The notes: generated by a model from the sequence alone, not told the origin. Shown: positions 51,336 through 60,589, counted from the first letter of the stretch. The stretch: 64,000 bases of DNA from Kuafuiihalomonas sp050331295 (GCA_050331295.1 JBHJGZ010000008.1:186001-250000); one strand, 5' to 3'. Numbers and translations are program-made.

Positions 51336-52413
51336 CCATGCGGCGCATGCCTTCCAGCATCAAGCCCATCACCCCGGTTTTGATGTGGTCTTCATAGGGG
51401 ACCTCTCGCGGGTCCAGCCAGAAGTCGCCGTTCTTCCATCTGAGCAGCTCGAAGAACGCCTCCTCGCCCTCTAACGCCCCAGTGCTCGCTTCGAAGATGC
51501 GTCCATCGGCGAAGCCGATTCGGCCCCGCTTTCCGTCGTAGGCCTCCAGCATGAGGGTTCCAGACCGGGAGGACTCCGACAGAACCTGGATCACCGTCGG
51601 GAGACTCATGACGGAGAGTTTGCCGGAGAACGACTTCGAGCCTTCTTTGACGAGCAAGAAGTTCGCGGCCAACAAGCGAGATGCCATCAGCCGCGTGAAG
51701 CGACTGGCCATGAACGGATTCTCGCGAAGCATCTGTTCGAAGTCTTCCTTGCTGATCGAATAGACCAGTAGCCTCGACGCGGCGACGACGCTCGCAGCCG
51801 CAGGGGCACTGGTCAGAAGAGACATCTCCCCGAAGCAGTCCTTTTCTTTGAGCATCCGAACGACCGATGACATTTCTTCGTCGGCGAACGCGACGACTTC
51901 GGCCGTTCCTTCAACCACTACGAAAAAGCCAGGTGCAAGATGACCCTTCTGGAGCACCGTCTCCCCCAGTTCGTAGGCTTCCACGCGGATACGGTGCGCG
52001 AGCTGCGCAAGAAAGGTTGCGGGTAACGCTCTGAAAATCGGAATGGTTCGCAGGTGCTTCACGGCACCGGGTATGTCTTCTCTCAGGTTCGAAACACGAT
52101 GACTCGACGCCTGAGTTTCGGGGACGGCTTCCACATCGAAGATGACCGGGAGCCGTGAACGCGGGCAGCGAAACTCACCTCGGTCGATGGGTGATGTCAC
52201 CTCCTCGCAACGAGAAGCGTCGACATCTCGTAGAAATTTTGAAGCAGCCAGAACGCACACCGCAGCTGAGGAACCGACATCGACACCAGGAAGCGCCAAG
52301 ACCATGTGGTCTCCCGCCTGGTAGAGCGGACAGCCCGACTCCGCTCGGACCTTCAGCACGATCCGTCGGGTACTCACGGCGGTGATCAAAGCACGAGCTT
52401 GAGCTGTCGTCAT
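51304..52413 (-). CDS. three-domain regulator: TIGR04076-like, cNMP-binding and DUF4388
   Basis: 369 residues. About 1-95 resemble TIGR04076 (ESGCPLYQAGDHMVLALPG, later FRCPRSRLPVIFDVE), a small cysteine-containing domain. About 125-240 is a cyclic-nucleotide-binding domain (GETVLQKGHLAPGFFVVVEG, FGEMSLLTSAPAAASVVA). About 260-360 is DUF4388 (SGKLSVMSLPTVIQVLSESSRSG, GRIGFADGRIFEA), a domain seen in Myxococcota signalling proteins. No DNA-binding domain is present. Strong GGAGGA ribosome site 8 nt before the start. The 3' end overlaps the PLP enzyme gene. Confidence 0.85.
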   Translation of the reverse strand: MTTAQARALITAVSTRRIVLKVRAESGCPLYQAGDHMVLALPGVDVGSSAAVCVLAASKFLRDVDASRCEEVTSPIDRGEFRCPRSRLPVIFDVEAVPETQASSHRVSNLREDIPGAVKHLRTIPIFRALPATFLAQLAHRIRVEAYELGETVLQKGHLAPGFFVVVEGTAEVVAFADEEMSSVVRMLKEKDCFGEMSLLTSAPAAASVVAASRLLVYSISKEDFEQMLRENPFMASRFTRLMASRLLAANFLLVKEGSKSFSGKLSVMSLPTVIQVLSESSRSGTLMLEAYDGKRGRIGFADGRIFEASTGALEGEEAFFELLRWKNGDFWLDPREVPYEDHIKTGVMGLMLEGMRRMDEASRDGASV

Positions 52414-52446
52414 CCGCAGTTCCTCCGATGGGTCATCTGGTACCAG

Positions 52447-53100
52447 TCAATCGGCTGCATAGTGCCCATCGAACAACGCTTGGACGAATCGACGTCGAAA
52501 GTAAAAGCCACGGGTGCCAGTGAGGCTTCCGTCGGCGAGGCGGACCCGACTTCGGGCGTTCCGGCCCTTTGGCCGAAGCTGCACGACGTCCCCCCAACTG
52601 GGGTCGAGGGCTGCGTCCAACGTCTCGCCCCGCTCCGTTCGGATCGGCTGGCGCTTCAGCACCTCGACGCAGCGGGTCCAGTCCGCTTCGAGTTTTTGGT
52701 CGGTCTCTGCGTCGGGACTCCACATCAGTGGCCATCCGATTCGACGGACTCCTAGAGGGAGGTCCTCATCCGCCTCGACCGGGACCCAGAGGATGCGTCG
52801 GGTCTTGTGGCGGAGCGGGCTTTCTTCCCAGGTCATCTCGTCCATTTCGCCAAGCGGTGCGGTACAAATGAACGTGGATTCCCGGATCCTGCCCGCCGCC
52901 ACGGGCACGGTCTTGAGCTCGATGCCCAAGATCTCAAAATCGGGTTCTGGGCGATTCTCCGCAGTCCCCCCGAGGGCGCGCTCCACCAGTTGTCCTACGA
53001 ATCCCTTCGCGTGCGCGGTGTCGGGTGGGAGTCGCAGCCCCACCGAGTCCGTCGCCTCCTGCAGGGTGAACTGCGCCAGGAGCTGAGCGCGTCGAATCAA
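52447..53100 (-). CDS. mutH: MutH-like mismatch-repair endonuclease
   Basis: 217 residues, closely following the E. coli MutH layout. E40 in LVERALGG, and D54, E61 and K63 in PDFEILGIELKT, match E. coli E56, D70, E77 and K79. The segments TWEESPLRHKTRRILWVPVE, GWPLMWSP and GFYFRRRFVQALF match the rest of MutH. MutH nicks unmethylated GATC strands with MutS/MutL in gammaproteobacteria. The start codon is TTG (53098-53100). It is flanked by fbp upstream and a regulator gene downstream. Confidence 0.93.
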   Translation of the reverse strand: MIRRAQLLAQFTLQEATDSVGLRLPPDTAHAKGFVGQLVERALGGTAENRPEPDFEILGIELKTVPVAAGRIRESTFICTAPLGEMDEMTWEESPLRHKTRRILWVPVEADEDLPLGVRRIGWPLMWSPDAETDQKLEADWTRCVEVLKRQPIRTERGETLDAALDPSWGDVVQLRPKGRNARSRVRLADGSLTGTRGFYFRRRFVQALFDGHYAAD

Positions 53101-53134
53101 TTCTCGTTCGGACCTGGGCGGGTGTCCCCAGGCT

Positions 53135-54160
53135 TCAGTCCAGCTGATCGCCGTACTCCCGAATGTATTGCTCCGCTTCCTCCACGTCTGACTTTGGCCC
53201 TATGACCAGCGTCGTACGCTCGTGAAGGCTCTTGGGTTCGATCTCCAATATCCGCCGATGACCATCCGTCGCAGCGCCTCCTGCACTTTCGGCAATGAAG
53301 GCCAACGGATTGCATTCGTACAAGACGCGCAATTTTCCTTGCGGAGACCGAGCGTCGCGAGGGTACAGGTACATTCCACCGTAAATCAGATTTCGATGAA
53401 AGTCCGCGACGAGGGATCCGATGTGTCGACCGGATACGCGTCGCTTGTTGGCATCGTTTCGCTGTCTTACCGCGTCGATGAACTTTTCGACCCATGGTGG
53501 CCAGTAGGGCGCATTGCACTCGTTGACCGAGAGAACCTTGCTGCGTTCCGGCATTCTCATGTTGGGCCGGGTCAAGAAATACTCCCCGGCACCGGGGTCG
53601 AGGGTGAAGCAGTCGACCGACTGTCCGTCCGAATATACCAACACCGTGGAAGATCCGTAGATGATGTAGCCGGCTGCGATCTGTTCTTTGCCCGGTCGAA
53701 GAACGTCGCTCCGAAACACCTCTTTCGGGTCTTTTCGACGATATATTGAAAATATTGTGCCGATGCTTACGTTGCAGTCGATGTTCGACGATCCATCCAG
53801 CGGGTCGAACATCACCACGTAGTCGCCGGCATCGTCGGGCGGGACCTCGATGATGTCGTGTTCCTCTTCCGAAGCCATGACCGCGACGCAACCCGAGCGT
53901 CGGAGTACGTTGACCAGCTCGGTCTGCGCGATGCGGTCCAAGACCTGGACGGTCTCTCCCTGGACATTGGTGTCGCCGGTCGCTCCCCAGATCTCGATCA
54001 GCCCAGCTCGTCGGACCTGCGCCTGAATGAGCTTTCCGGCGACACCGATCTGGGTGAGGAGGGCCGAAAGTTGCCCCGTCGCCTGGGGATGGCCGGTTTG
54101 CTTTTTCAGGATGTGTTGCGTCAGGGTGATGGGACGCTGCTGGTGCGATAAGGACATCAT
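53135..54160 (-). CDS. fbp: fructose-1,6-bisphosphatase class I
   Basis: 341 residues. GDTNVQGE, SEEEHDI and VVMFDPLDGSSNIDCNVSIGTI form the metal and active site, and the IIYGSSTVLVY and GGMYLYPRD segments the substrate site. It hydrolyses fructose 1,6-bisphosphate in gluconeogenesis or the Calvin cycle. The start codons ATG-ATG are only 27 bp from the divergent dinB gene, so promoters must overlap the coding regions. mutH follows 34 bp later. Confidence 0.96.
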   Translation of the reverse strand: MMSLSHQQRPITLTQHILKKQTGHPQATGQLSALLTQIGVAGKLIQAQVRRAGLIEIWGATGDTNVQGETVQVLDRIAQTELVNVLRRSGCVAVMASEEEHDIIEVPPDDAGDYVVMFDPLDGSSNIDCNVSIGTIFSIYRRKDPKEVFRSDVLRPGKEQIAAGYIIYGSSTVLVYSDGQSVDCFTLDPGAGEYFLTRPNMRMPERSKVLSVNECNAPYWPPWVEKFIDAVRQRNDANKRRVSGRHIGSLVADFHRNLIYGGMYLYPRDARSPQGKLRVLYECNPLAFIAESAGGAATDGHRRILEIEPKSLHERTTLVIGPKSDVEEAEQYIREYGDQLD

Positions 54161-54187
54161 GGGATCGGTCGTTCATTCGGCCCTTCG

Positions 54188-55285
54188 GTGCAAGTCGTGA
54201 AGATCATTCACGTGGACATGGACGCCTTCTACGCGTCGGTGGAGCAGCGGGATCGGCCTGACCTCCGGGGACGGCCGGTCGCCGTCGGGGGCCGTCCGGG
54301 AGGCCGGGGGGTGGTGGCGGCCGCCTCCTACGAGGCCCGCAGTTTCGGCGTGCGGTCCGCGATGCCCTGCTCCCGGGCTGCGCGCTTGTGTCCCGACCTC
54401 GTCTTCGTGCCCCCTGACTTCGCAAAATACGCGGCGATCAGCCGAATCGTTCGGGGTGTGTTCGATGAGGTCACCGACCTGGTCGAGCCGATGTCGCTGG
54501 ACGAGGCCTACCTGGACGTCACTCGGAACCGGCTCGGATTCAGCTCGGCGGTCCGGGTGGCGCGATGGGTCAAGGCCACCATCCGGGAACGCACGCACCT
54601 CACCGCGTCGGCTGGGGTCGGCCCCAACAAGCTGGTGGCGAAACTGGCCAGCGGCATGGACAAGCCGGATGGCTTGGTGGTCGTTCCGCCGGAGGACGTC
54701 GACGGGTTCTTGGTGGAGCTACCGGCTCGAAAGCTCTGGGGCGTCGGTCCAAAGACCGCGTCCCGCCTGGAAGATCTCGGCGTTCGCTCGGTGGCGGATC
54801 TTCGACGCCTGAGGACCCCGGTCGTCGACGCGCTGGGCCGTCAGGGGGCATTCTTGGTCGAGCTCGCCTTCGGCCGGGACGAAAGGCCCGTCGTTCCCGA
54901 ACGTCCTCCCAAGAGTCGAGGTGCGGAAGCGACCCTGGCGAACGACGTGCTCGACCGGGAAACGCTCGAAGCGCACATGCGTGGGCAATGCGGACGGATC
55001 GAAGCGTCACTCGAAGCGCGCCGGCTGCGCGCTCGGACCGTGACACTCAAGCTACGCTATTCGAACTTCGACACCATCACCCGTCGAAAGACGGTTCCCT
55101 CCGGAGTGAAGAGCGCGACGGAGATTCATCGCGTGGCTTCCCAGTTGCTGAACGGCACGGAGGCTGGAACGCGTCCGGTTCGGCTGGTGGGGGTAACCGT
55201 TAGCCAGTTCGAAGCGGACCGCTCGGCGCAGCTCGAATTTTTCGGAGGTGATGAAACGCGCATGTCCGAACCGGAAGAGCGTTGA
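54188..55285 (+). CDS. dinB: Y-family DNA polymerase IV
   Basis: 365 residues. IIHVDMDAFYASVEQR is the first metal motif, SLDEAYLDVT the second, and ASAGVGPNKLVAKLASG the DNA-binding loop. The little finger domain follows near residue 240. It bypasses damaged bases and is usually SOS controlled. Start GTG at 54188 or GTG at 54197. No clear LexA box was seen. Confidence 0.95.
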   Translation: MQVVKIIHVDMDAFYASVEQRDRPDLRGRPVAVGGRPGGRGVVAAASYEARSFGVRSAMPCSRAARLCPDLVFVPPDFAKYAAISRIVRGVFDEVTDLVEPMSLDEAYLDVTRNRLGFSSAVRVARWVKATIRERTHLTASAGVGPNKLVAKLASGMDKPDGLVVVPPEDVDGFLVELPARKLWGVGPKTASRLEDLGVRSVADLRRLRTPVVDALGRQGAFLVELAFGRDERPVVPERPPKSRGAEATLANDVLDRETLEAHMRGQCGRIEASLEARRLRARTVTLKLRYSNFDTITRRKTVPSGVKSATEIHRVASQLLNGTEAGTRPVRLVGVTVSQFEADRSAQLEFFGGDETRMSEPEER

Positions 55286-55369
55286 GGCTTCGGGCGTTGA
55301 GATGAAGGCGGTAGACATAGGCGTCTCGATTTTGGTCGAGAGCGTCCGAACCAACGGCACGAGGCCCAT

Positions 55370-55981
55370 ATGAATCATACGCTCGCATCCCGATCCGCCG
55401 ACTCCACGCGCGCGCTCGTTCCGACGGAGCCTCCACCTTGGGACGACGTCTACCTGCCGGAATCGGCTCGGTGGCTTCAGACCATTTGGGATCTGATCGT
55501 GGCGCCGAGGCTTTTCTTTCGTCGGGTTGCGACGGACCGTCTCGGCGGCGTGCAGGCACTGGTTCTGGTGGCTCTCGGCACCACCGCTCTGAGTCATGCC
55601 TTTCTCTTTACGAGCATTGCGATGAGTGCGGGCTCGACGCTTTCGGCCGGCGTGGTTTTTTTGGAGGTCCTCACCGTGGTGTTCGGTCTGGGGGCAGGCC
55701 TCGCCGCGCTCTACGTGGCGACCATCGCGGGCTTGAGTCGGCTGCGGGGAAGGCGAACGAGACGCGTGGCGTGGCTCCGGATGGCGGGCTTCTCATCGGT
55801 TCCGTTCGTGCTCGCCGTCGTACCGGTGGTGGGACTGGTGGTTGGATGTGGTTTCGCTCTCCGGGCGATGGCCGTCGCCCTTCAGACCAAGATGGGCTTT
55901 TCGAAGATGGAGTCCTGGCTCATCTGTGCGGCGCCGATTTTGGGGACCGCAGCGGTTTCGGCGGTGCCGTTCATGCTTTGA
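55370..55981 (+). CDS. Yip1-domain membrane protein
   Basis: 203 residues with about five membrane helices. The N-terminal soluble part ends with WDLIVAPRLFFRRVATD, matching the start of the Yip1 domain (W.xxxxxPxxFF). Homologues are common in Myxococcota; function is unknown. The plsY gene follows 56 bp later. Confidence 0.78.
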   Translation: MNHTLASRSADSTRALVPTEPPPWDDVYLPESARWLQTIWDLIVAPRLFFRRVATDRLGGVQALVLVALGTTALSHAFLFTSIAMSAGSTLSAGVVFLEVLTVVFGLGAGLAALYVATIAGLSRLRGRRTRRVAWLRMAGFSSVPFVLAVVPVVGLVVGCGFALRAMAVALQTKMGFSKMESWLICAAPILGTAAVSAVPFML

Positions 55982-56037
55982 ACCGATTGCGTCGGCTGGC
56001 TCTGGCCGGTCACGCCTGCGATCGATAGGCTCTGTTC

Positions 56038-56616
56038 ATGGACGAGCCGCTCCGGACCAGCGTCGTCGTGTTGGCGGCCTTTCTGGCCGGCGGAATTCCC
56101 TTCGGCTGGTGCACGGCACGCTGGGTTGCGGGTATCGACATCCGGGACCACGGGAGCCGCAACATCGGGGCCACGAACGTGGGTCGCGTCGTGGGTCGAG
56201 GTTGGGGCGTCTTGGTGCTCCTCTTGGACGTCGCCAAAGGGGTGCTTGCCGCCGGCTGGCCGGCCGCAGCGGGAGACCCGGTCCTCGCAGCCTGGAGCGG
56301 AATGGCCGCGATCCTCGGACACGTCTTCTCCCCCTATCTCGGCTTTCGCGGAGGGAAGGGTGTTGCGACTGCGGCCGGAGTTTTCGCAATCCTCGCGCCG
56401 TCAGGCCTTGCCGTGGCGTTGGGCACATTCGGCGTGGTTTTTGCGCTGACCCGCGTCGTGGCGGTGGGTTCCCTGGCCGCGACCCTCGCGTTGTTCGTGT
56501 CTGTGCTGGTCACCGGCGCCCCCCTCCTGGTGCGCGTTCTCACCGGCGTGGTGACCGTGGTCGTCTTTGTCCGCCACGCCGGGAACATTCGGCGCGGTTT
56601 TCGCAAGCCGAATTGA
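56038..56616 (+). CDS. plsY: acyl-phosphate:glycerol-3-phosphate acyltransferase
   Basis: 192 residues, five membrane helices. GSRNIGATNVGR, HVFSPYLGFRGGKGVAT and RHAGNIRRG are the three conserved PlsY motifs. It makes lysophosphatidic acid from acyl phosphate, the first step of phospholipid synthesis. Three 20-bp repeats start 4 bp after the stop. Confidence 0.95.
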   Translation: MDEPLRTSVVVLAAFLAGGIPFGWCTARWVAGIDIRDHGSRNIGATNVGRVVGRGWGVLVLLLDVAKGVLAAGWPAAAGDPVLAAWSGMAAILGHVFSPYLGFRGGKGVATAAGVFAILAPSGLAVALGTFGVVFALTRVVAVGSLAATLALFVSVLVTGAPLLVRVLTGVVTVVVFVRHAGNIRRGFRKPN

Positions 56617-56620
56617 CCCG

Positions 56621-56680
56621 ACACGACATCGCCTCAGAGGACACGACATCACGTCAGAGGACTCGAGATCGCCTCAGAGG
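56621..56680. repeat. three tandem 20-bp repeats
   Basis: The units at 56621-56640, 56641-56660 and 56661-56680 all match the pattern ACNCGANATCNCNTCAGAGG; unit 1 begins ACACGACATC. They lie in the gap between plsY and the convergent coiled-coil gene and have no spacers. Confidence 0.75.
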
Positions 56681-56725
56681 TACCGGGCCTGACCGCTCGG
56701 ACGGGTTGCCGCACTCCTCGAATCT

Positions 56726-57604
56726 CTACATCGAGCCGGGAGCGGGGCTCTCGGCGTCCGCTCGCGAGGCCGAGTCTTCGGGCGACCCGCCGGGTTCGGG
56801 TGCGGCCGCTGGCGGTTCGGTCTCGAGAGGTGTGGGCGCAATCCGTCTCAGCTCGGTCGGCCGTTTGGCGCCCTCGTACTTGCGCCGCATCATGGCGAGT
56901 CGGTCCTCGGCCATTTCCAGTTGCCCCTTCATCACTTGATAAAGGGCATTGTGGCTGGCCGCCCTCTTGTGACCGGCACGCGCCTCGCTCTCCGCCTTTC
57001 GCAGGAGCTTCTCCAGTTCCTTCTCTCTTTTCTGCGCCGCCCGCTGGAGGACGTCGAGCTTTCGGGTGAGGGCTTCGATGTGTTCTTCGGAGGAACGCGG
57101 ATCCGTCTCGAGGTTCTCCTCGTTCTCTTCGCTTTGAAGCATCCTCTCGGTGGCTCGCTTGGTCTCTTCCCTTCGCTGGCGTTCTCGCGCCTCGAGTTCG
57201 TGCACGCGACCCTCTGCGGCTCTGAGTTTGCCCTCGAGAGCGGTCACCTTTCGTCGGTGTTCTTCTTCGAGGGCCCGGTCCGTAACCCGCACCGTCGAAG
57301 CCACCGTCGTCTGTGGCTCCTGGTCGGGCTCGACGGACTTGGGCTGCTTCGCCTCGAAACGTTCCTTGCGCATCCGCTCGAGCTTTTGTCGGACCTCTTG
57401 CAGCTGTTTCCTGGCGGCCTCGGCGTCTTCGGCCCGGCGTTTCGCCTCCTTTTCGGCCTCAGTCGCCTTCGATTCGGCTTCTGACAGTCGGGTCGTGGTG
57501 TTTCGGAGCGCCTGCTCCGCGGCCGTGCCACGGCGCCACAACACGACGGCGAAGACGCCCGCGAGGGCGGCGATGGCGATGAGGATGGGCTGAAGATCGT
57601 CCAC
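56726..57604 (-). CDS. membrane-anchored coiled-coil protein
   Basis: 292 residues. An N-terminal membrane helix (about 6-23, ILIAIAALAGVFAVVLW) is followed by a long, highly charged coiled coil (about 30-240; repeated AEKEAKRRAEDAEAA-like heptads), and a Pro/Glu-rich tail. It may be an inner-membrane anchored spacer or scaffold. It is divergent from the kinase gene at 57744 with a 139-bp gap, so the two may share control. Confidence 0.7.
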   Translation of the reverse strand: MDDLQPILIAIAALAGVFAVVLWRRGTAAEQALRNTTTRLSEAESKATEAEKEAKRRAEDAEAARKQLQEVRQKLERMRKERFEAKQPKSVEPDQEPQTTVASTVRVTDRALEEEHRRKVTALEGKLRAAEGRVHELEARERQRREETKRATERMLQSEENEENLETDPRSSEEHIEALTRKLDVLQRAAQKREKELEKLLRKAESEARAGHKRAASHNALYQVMKGQLEMAEDRLAMMRRKYEGAKRPTELRRIAPTPLETEPPAAAPEPGGSPEDSASRADAESPAPGSM

Positions 57605-57743
57605 GGCCGAATGTCTCGGCTATCTCATCGCTCCAAGTCAGGGCAAGCCTCCGGCCGGGGCACAGACCCGTTCGTAGGTCGCTCGTCGCGGGGAAACCGT
57701 CCCTTGGGTTGCCCGGAAGAGGAAGGTCCATCAAACCTTTGGC

Positions 57744-60566
57744 ATGGGACTGGGGACGGAAGACCGGGTGTTCGCAGCCTATTTGCTGCTGGAACAGGCG
57801 GTTCCTTGGGCGGAGCTGCAGCGCGCCATGAGCGAGGCCGACCTCTCGGCGCGGTCCCTGGAACAGGCTCTGGTTCACGTTGGGGCGCTCGATGCCCGGT
57901 CGGCCAGCATTCTGTACGCCCAAGCGCGGTCGCGGTCTTCCACCAGTGAGCCCTGGGGCCGCGCGACCTCCGGTTCCATTCAAGGTTCTCCGTCCTTGGA
58001 CCATCCGTGGCGGGAAATGCCGTCAGCTGAACCGGACACGCTGTACGACATTCCGCCTCTGGGACGAGAGGCGTCCGCCCGGACCGGTCCGGTGTGGGGC
58101 GGTGCTGCCGCCTTGGACGGGGACGAAGACGGAGATGGCTTCGGGCCCACCCGGCCGGTGCTTCAGTCGGCCAGCTCTGAGCGTCATCGCCCCAGCTGGA
58201 GTTTCGAGGATGCGGACACGGTGCCCAGCCAGCCGGCGTCGGATGCCGTGGTGCCCCGCTACAAGCTCCTGGAGGAGCTCGGTCGCGGTGGCATGGGTCG
58301 GGTCGTTCGCGCCTGGGACACGGAGATCGGTCGGGAGGTCGCGATCAAGGTGTTGGTGCCGCCGGGTGAAGCGAGAGACCTGGCGCTTCGCCGGTTCATG
58401 ACGGAGGTCCAGGCGACCGGCCAGCTCGAACACCCGTCCATCATTCCGGTCCACGACGTGGGTCGATTGCCCAGCGGCGAGTTGTTCTACGTCATGAAGC
58501 GGCTGACCGGCCGGACATTGGCGGACATCATTCGAGCCCTTCGTCAGGACGACCACCACACCCGCGAAGAATTCACCCGCGTTCGACTTCTCACCATCTT
58601 TCAGCAGATCGCGTACGCCGTGGCGTTCGCCCACGCCAGAGGCGTAATCCATCGTGACATCAAGCCGTCGAACATCATGGTGGGCCGCTTCGGTGAGGCC
58701 ATTCTCATCGACTGGGGTCTGGCCAAGCTGGCGGAAGGACCCCGAGACCCGGCCATCGCCTCGGAGCTCCCATTGGTGCAGGTGGAGCGGAGTTCGGTGG
58801 CGGAGACCCAATCCGGCACCATCACCGGCACTCCTCAGTACATGTCTCCCGAGGCCACCGAGGGCGACCCTGGTCTGGTCAGCGATCGCTCCGACGTCTA
58901 CGGACTCGGAGCGGTCTTGTATGAGCTCCTCACCCTCGAGCCCGCTTTTGAAGATCGAGGTTTCGTCCCGACGGTCATGAAAGTTCGGGAGGCGAACGTC
59001 ATGCCGCCCCGGAAACGCCGGCCGGACCTCGCCATACCCGAAGAGCTGGATGAGCTCTGTACCGCTGCCATGAGCCCACAGGCCATTGCGCGACCCACTG
59101 CAAAGCAACTTGCGGACAGTGTCGGGCGCATCCTGGAAGGCGCCCGGGAGCGTGAACGGCGTGAGCGGGATGCTCGAAGCCGGTTGCGCGAAGGTCGGAC
59201 CGCGGCCGACCGCTGGAAGGTGCTGAAGATGCAGCTACAGCAAGCGGAGACCGAAGCGAAGCGCCTTCGCAAAGAGGTTCCGGCTTGGGCCGATGTCGCC
59301 GATAAGCAGCGCATCTGGTCGGTGGAAGACCGGGTCAATGAGCTCAAGATCGAGGCGGTGAGCGCTTTCGAGGAGGCCGAAGCGGCGTTCTTGCGGGCCC
59401 TCGGAGAAGTGGCTGACGACCGCGACGCCCGAAATGCGCTGGCCTCCCTTTACTTCGCGCGTTTTGGGGAAGCCGAGCGCGCCCGAGACTCGGTGGCTCA
59501 GCGGTACTATCGACGTCTCGTCTCTCGCTACGATGACGGCGCTTGGGCCCAGCTGCTGGAGGGAAAAGGAACGCTGGAGATCGAGGGAGCTCCCGAACCG
59601 TTGTCGGTCCAGTTGGCGCCTCTCGAGGAACGGCAACGCCGCTTGCAGCCGGGGGTACGAATCGACCTCGGGACCACGCCGATTCGGTCACTCGAGCTGT
59701 CTCCAGGCTCCTACGTGCTTTTTTTTCGTGGGCCGGGAACCGAAGAGCTGACAGCGCCCTTGCTGATGGGGCGGACCAAGTCGGTGCGCGTGAGGTTGGT
59801 CTCCCGCTCTCCAGAAGAGATTGGAGAAGGCTTCGTGCTGGTGCCGGAAGGACCCGCGATCATCGGGGGAGATGCGGTGGCCCACGGTTCATTCGACCGT
59901 CAGGTCGTGGATGTGGCCGAGTTCGCCATCGCGCAGTTTCCGGTGACGTGTGGAGCCTACCGGGCATTTCTCAATCATCTGGCCCAGACGGATCCGGAGC
60001 AGGCGTTGGCGCACGCCCCTCGAGCGAGGGCGCGCGAGGGACACTACTGGTCCTTCGATTCCGATCGGCGACGATTCGACCTGCCCGAGGTGTCTCCGGG
60101 CGGCCATCGATGGACGGCCGAGCTGCCCGTCAACGGAGTGAGTGCCGAAGACGCCGAAGCTTATGTCGTGTGGCTTCAGGGTGAGCGCGGTGATCCTTCG
60201 CTTCGGCTTCCGACCGAGCAAGAGTGGGAAAAGGCGGCCCGAGGCGTGGACGGTCGGTTCTTTCCCTGGGGCGATGAGTTCGATCCGAACTTCTGTAAGA
60301 TGAAAGATTCCCGGGCGGCGCCCTATCCGGAGCCGGAACCGGTAGGGACCTTTCCGAGTGATCGTTCGGTCTATGGCGCTCGGGACATGGCCGGTGGGAT
60401 CCGTGAATTGTGTTGGGGAACGGTGGAGGGCGAGCGGAGGCCGGTGATGCGAGGCGGCTGCTGGCACGATACCGGCCTTTTCTGCCGAGTCGCTTTTCGC
60501 CACGTCACCCAGATGGATTTCGTGAACTCCGGCTTGGGCTTTCGCCTGGCGAAGTCACTCGGTTGA
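57744..60566 (+). CDS. Ser/Thr protein kinase with C-terminal FGE-sulfatase-type domain
   Basis: 940 residues. An about 165-residue N-terminal region precedes the kinase (about 170-450): GRGGMGRVVRAWD, VAIKVL, VIHRDIKPSNI, LIDWGLAK (DWG instead of DFG) and GTPQYMSPE. A helical/coiled-coil linker follows (about 470-600). The C-terminal about 245 residues are a formylglycine-generating-enzyme-like domain (FGE-sulfatase), with PVTCGAYRAFLNHL, LPTEQEWEKAARG and GGCWHDTGLFCRVAFRH. The two copper-binding Cys of true FGE are not at their usual spacing, so it is more likely a binding domain. No membrane helix is visible. Confidence 0.9.
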   Translation: MGLGTEDRVFAAYLLLEQAVPWAELQRAMSEADLSARSLEQALVHVGALDARSASILYAQARSRSSTSEPWGRATSGSIQGSPSLDHPWREMPSAEPDTLYDIPPLGREASARTGPVWGGAAALDGDEDGDGFGPTRPVLQSASSERHRPSWSFEDADTVPSQPASDAVVPRYKLLEELGRGGMGRVVRAWDTEIGREVAIKVLVPPGEARDLALRRFMTEVQATGQLEHPSIIPVHDVGRLPSGELFYVMKRLTGRTLADIIRALRQDDHHTREEFTRVRLLTIFQQIAYAVAFAHARGVIHRDIKPSNIMVGRFGEAILIDWGLAKLAEGPRDPAIASELPLVQVERSSVAETQSGTITGTPQYMSPEATEGDPGLVSDRSDVYGLGAVLYELLTLEPAFEDRGFVPTVMKVREANVMPPRKRRPDLAIPEELDELCTAAMSPQAIARPTAKQLADSVGRILEGARERERRERDARSRLREGRTAADRWKVLKMQLQQAETEAKRLRKEVPAWADVADKQRIWSVEDRVNELKIEAVSAFEEAEAAFLRALGEVADDRDARNALASLYFARFGEAERARDSVAQRYYRRLVSRYDDGAWAQLLEGKGTLEIEGAPEPLSVQLAPLEERQRRLQPGVRIDLGTTPIRSLELSPGSYVLFFRGPGTEELTAPLLMGRTKSVRVRLVSRSPEEIGEGFVLVPEGPAIIGGDAVAHGSFDRQVVDVAEFAIAQFPVTCGAYRAFLNHLAQTDPEQALAHAPRARAREGHYWSFDSDRRRFDLPEVSPGGHRWTAELPVNGVSAEDAEAYVVWLQGERGDPSLRLPTEQEWEKAARGVDGRFFPWGDEFDPNFCKMKDSRAAPYPEPEPVGTFPSDRSVYGARDMAGGIRELCWGTVEGERRPVMRGGCWHDTGLFCRVAFRHVTQMDFVNSGLGFRLAKSLG

Positions 60567-60589
60567 CTGCGGGTTCGGCTCCAGCTGCG

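Noticed and set aside
55324..55341. Terminator after dinB
   Set aside because: TCTCGA/TCGAGA is a 6-bp stem with a TTTTGG loop and no U-run after it.
56621..56680. CRISPR-like array
   Set aside because: The 20-bp units abut with no spacers and no cas genes are near.
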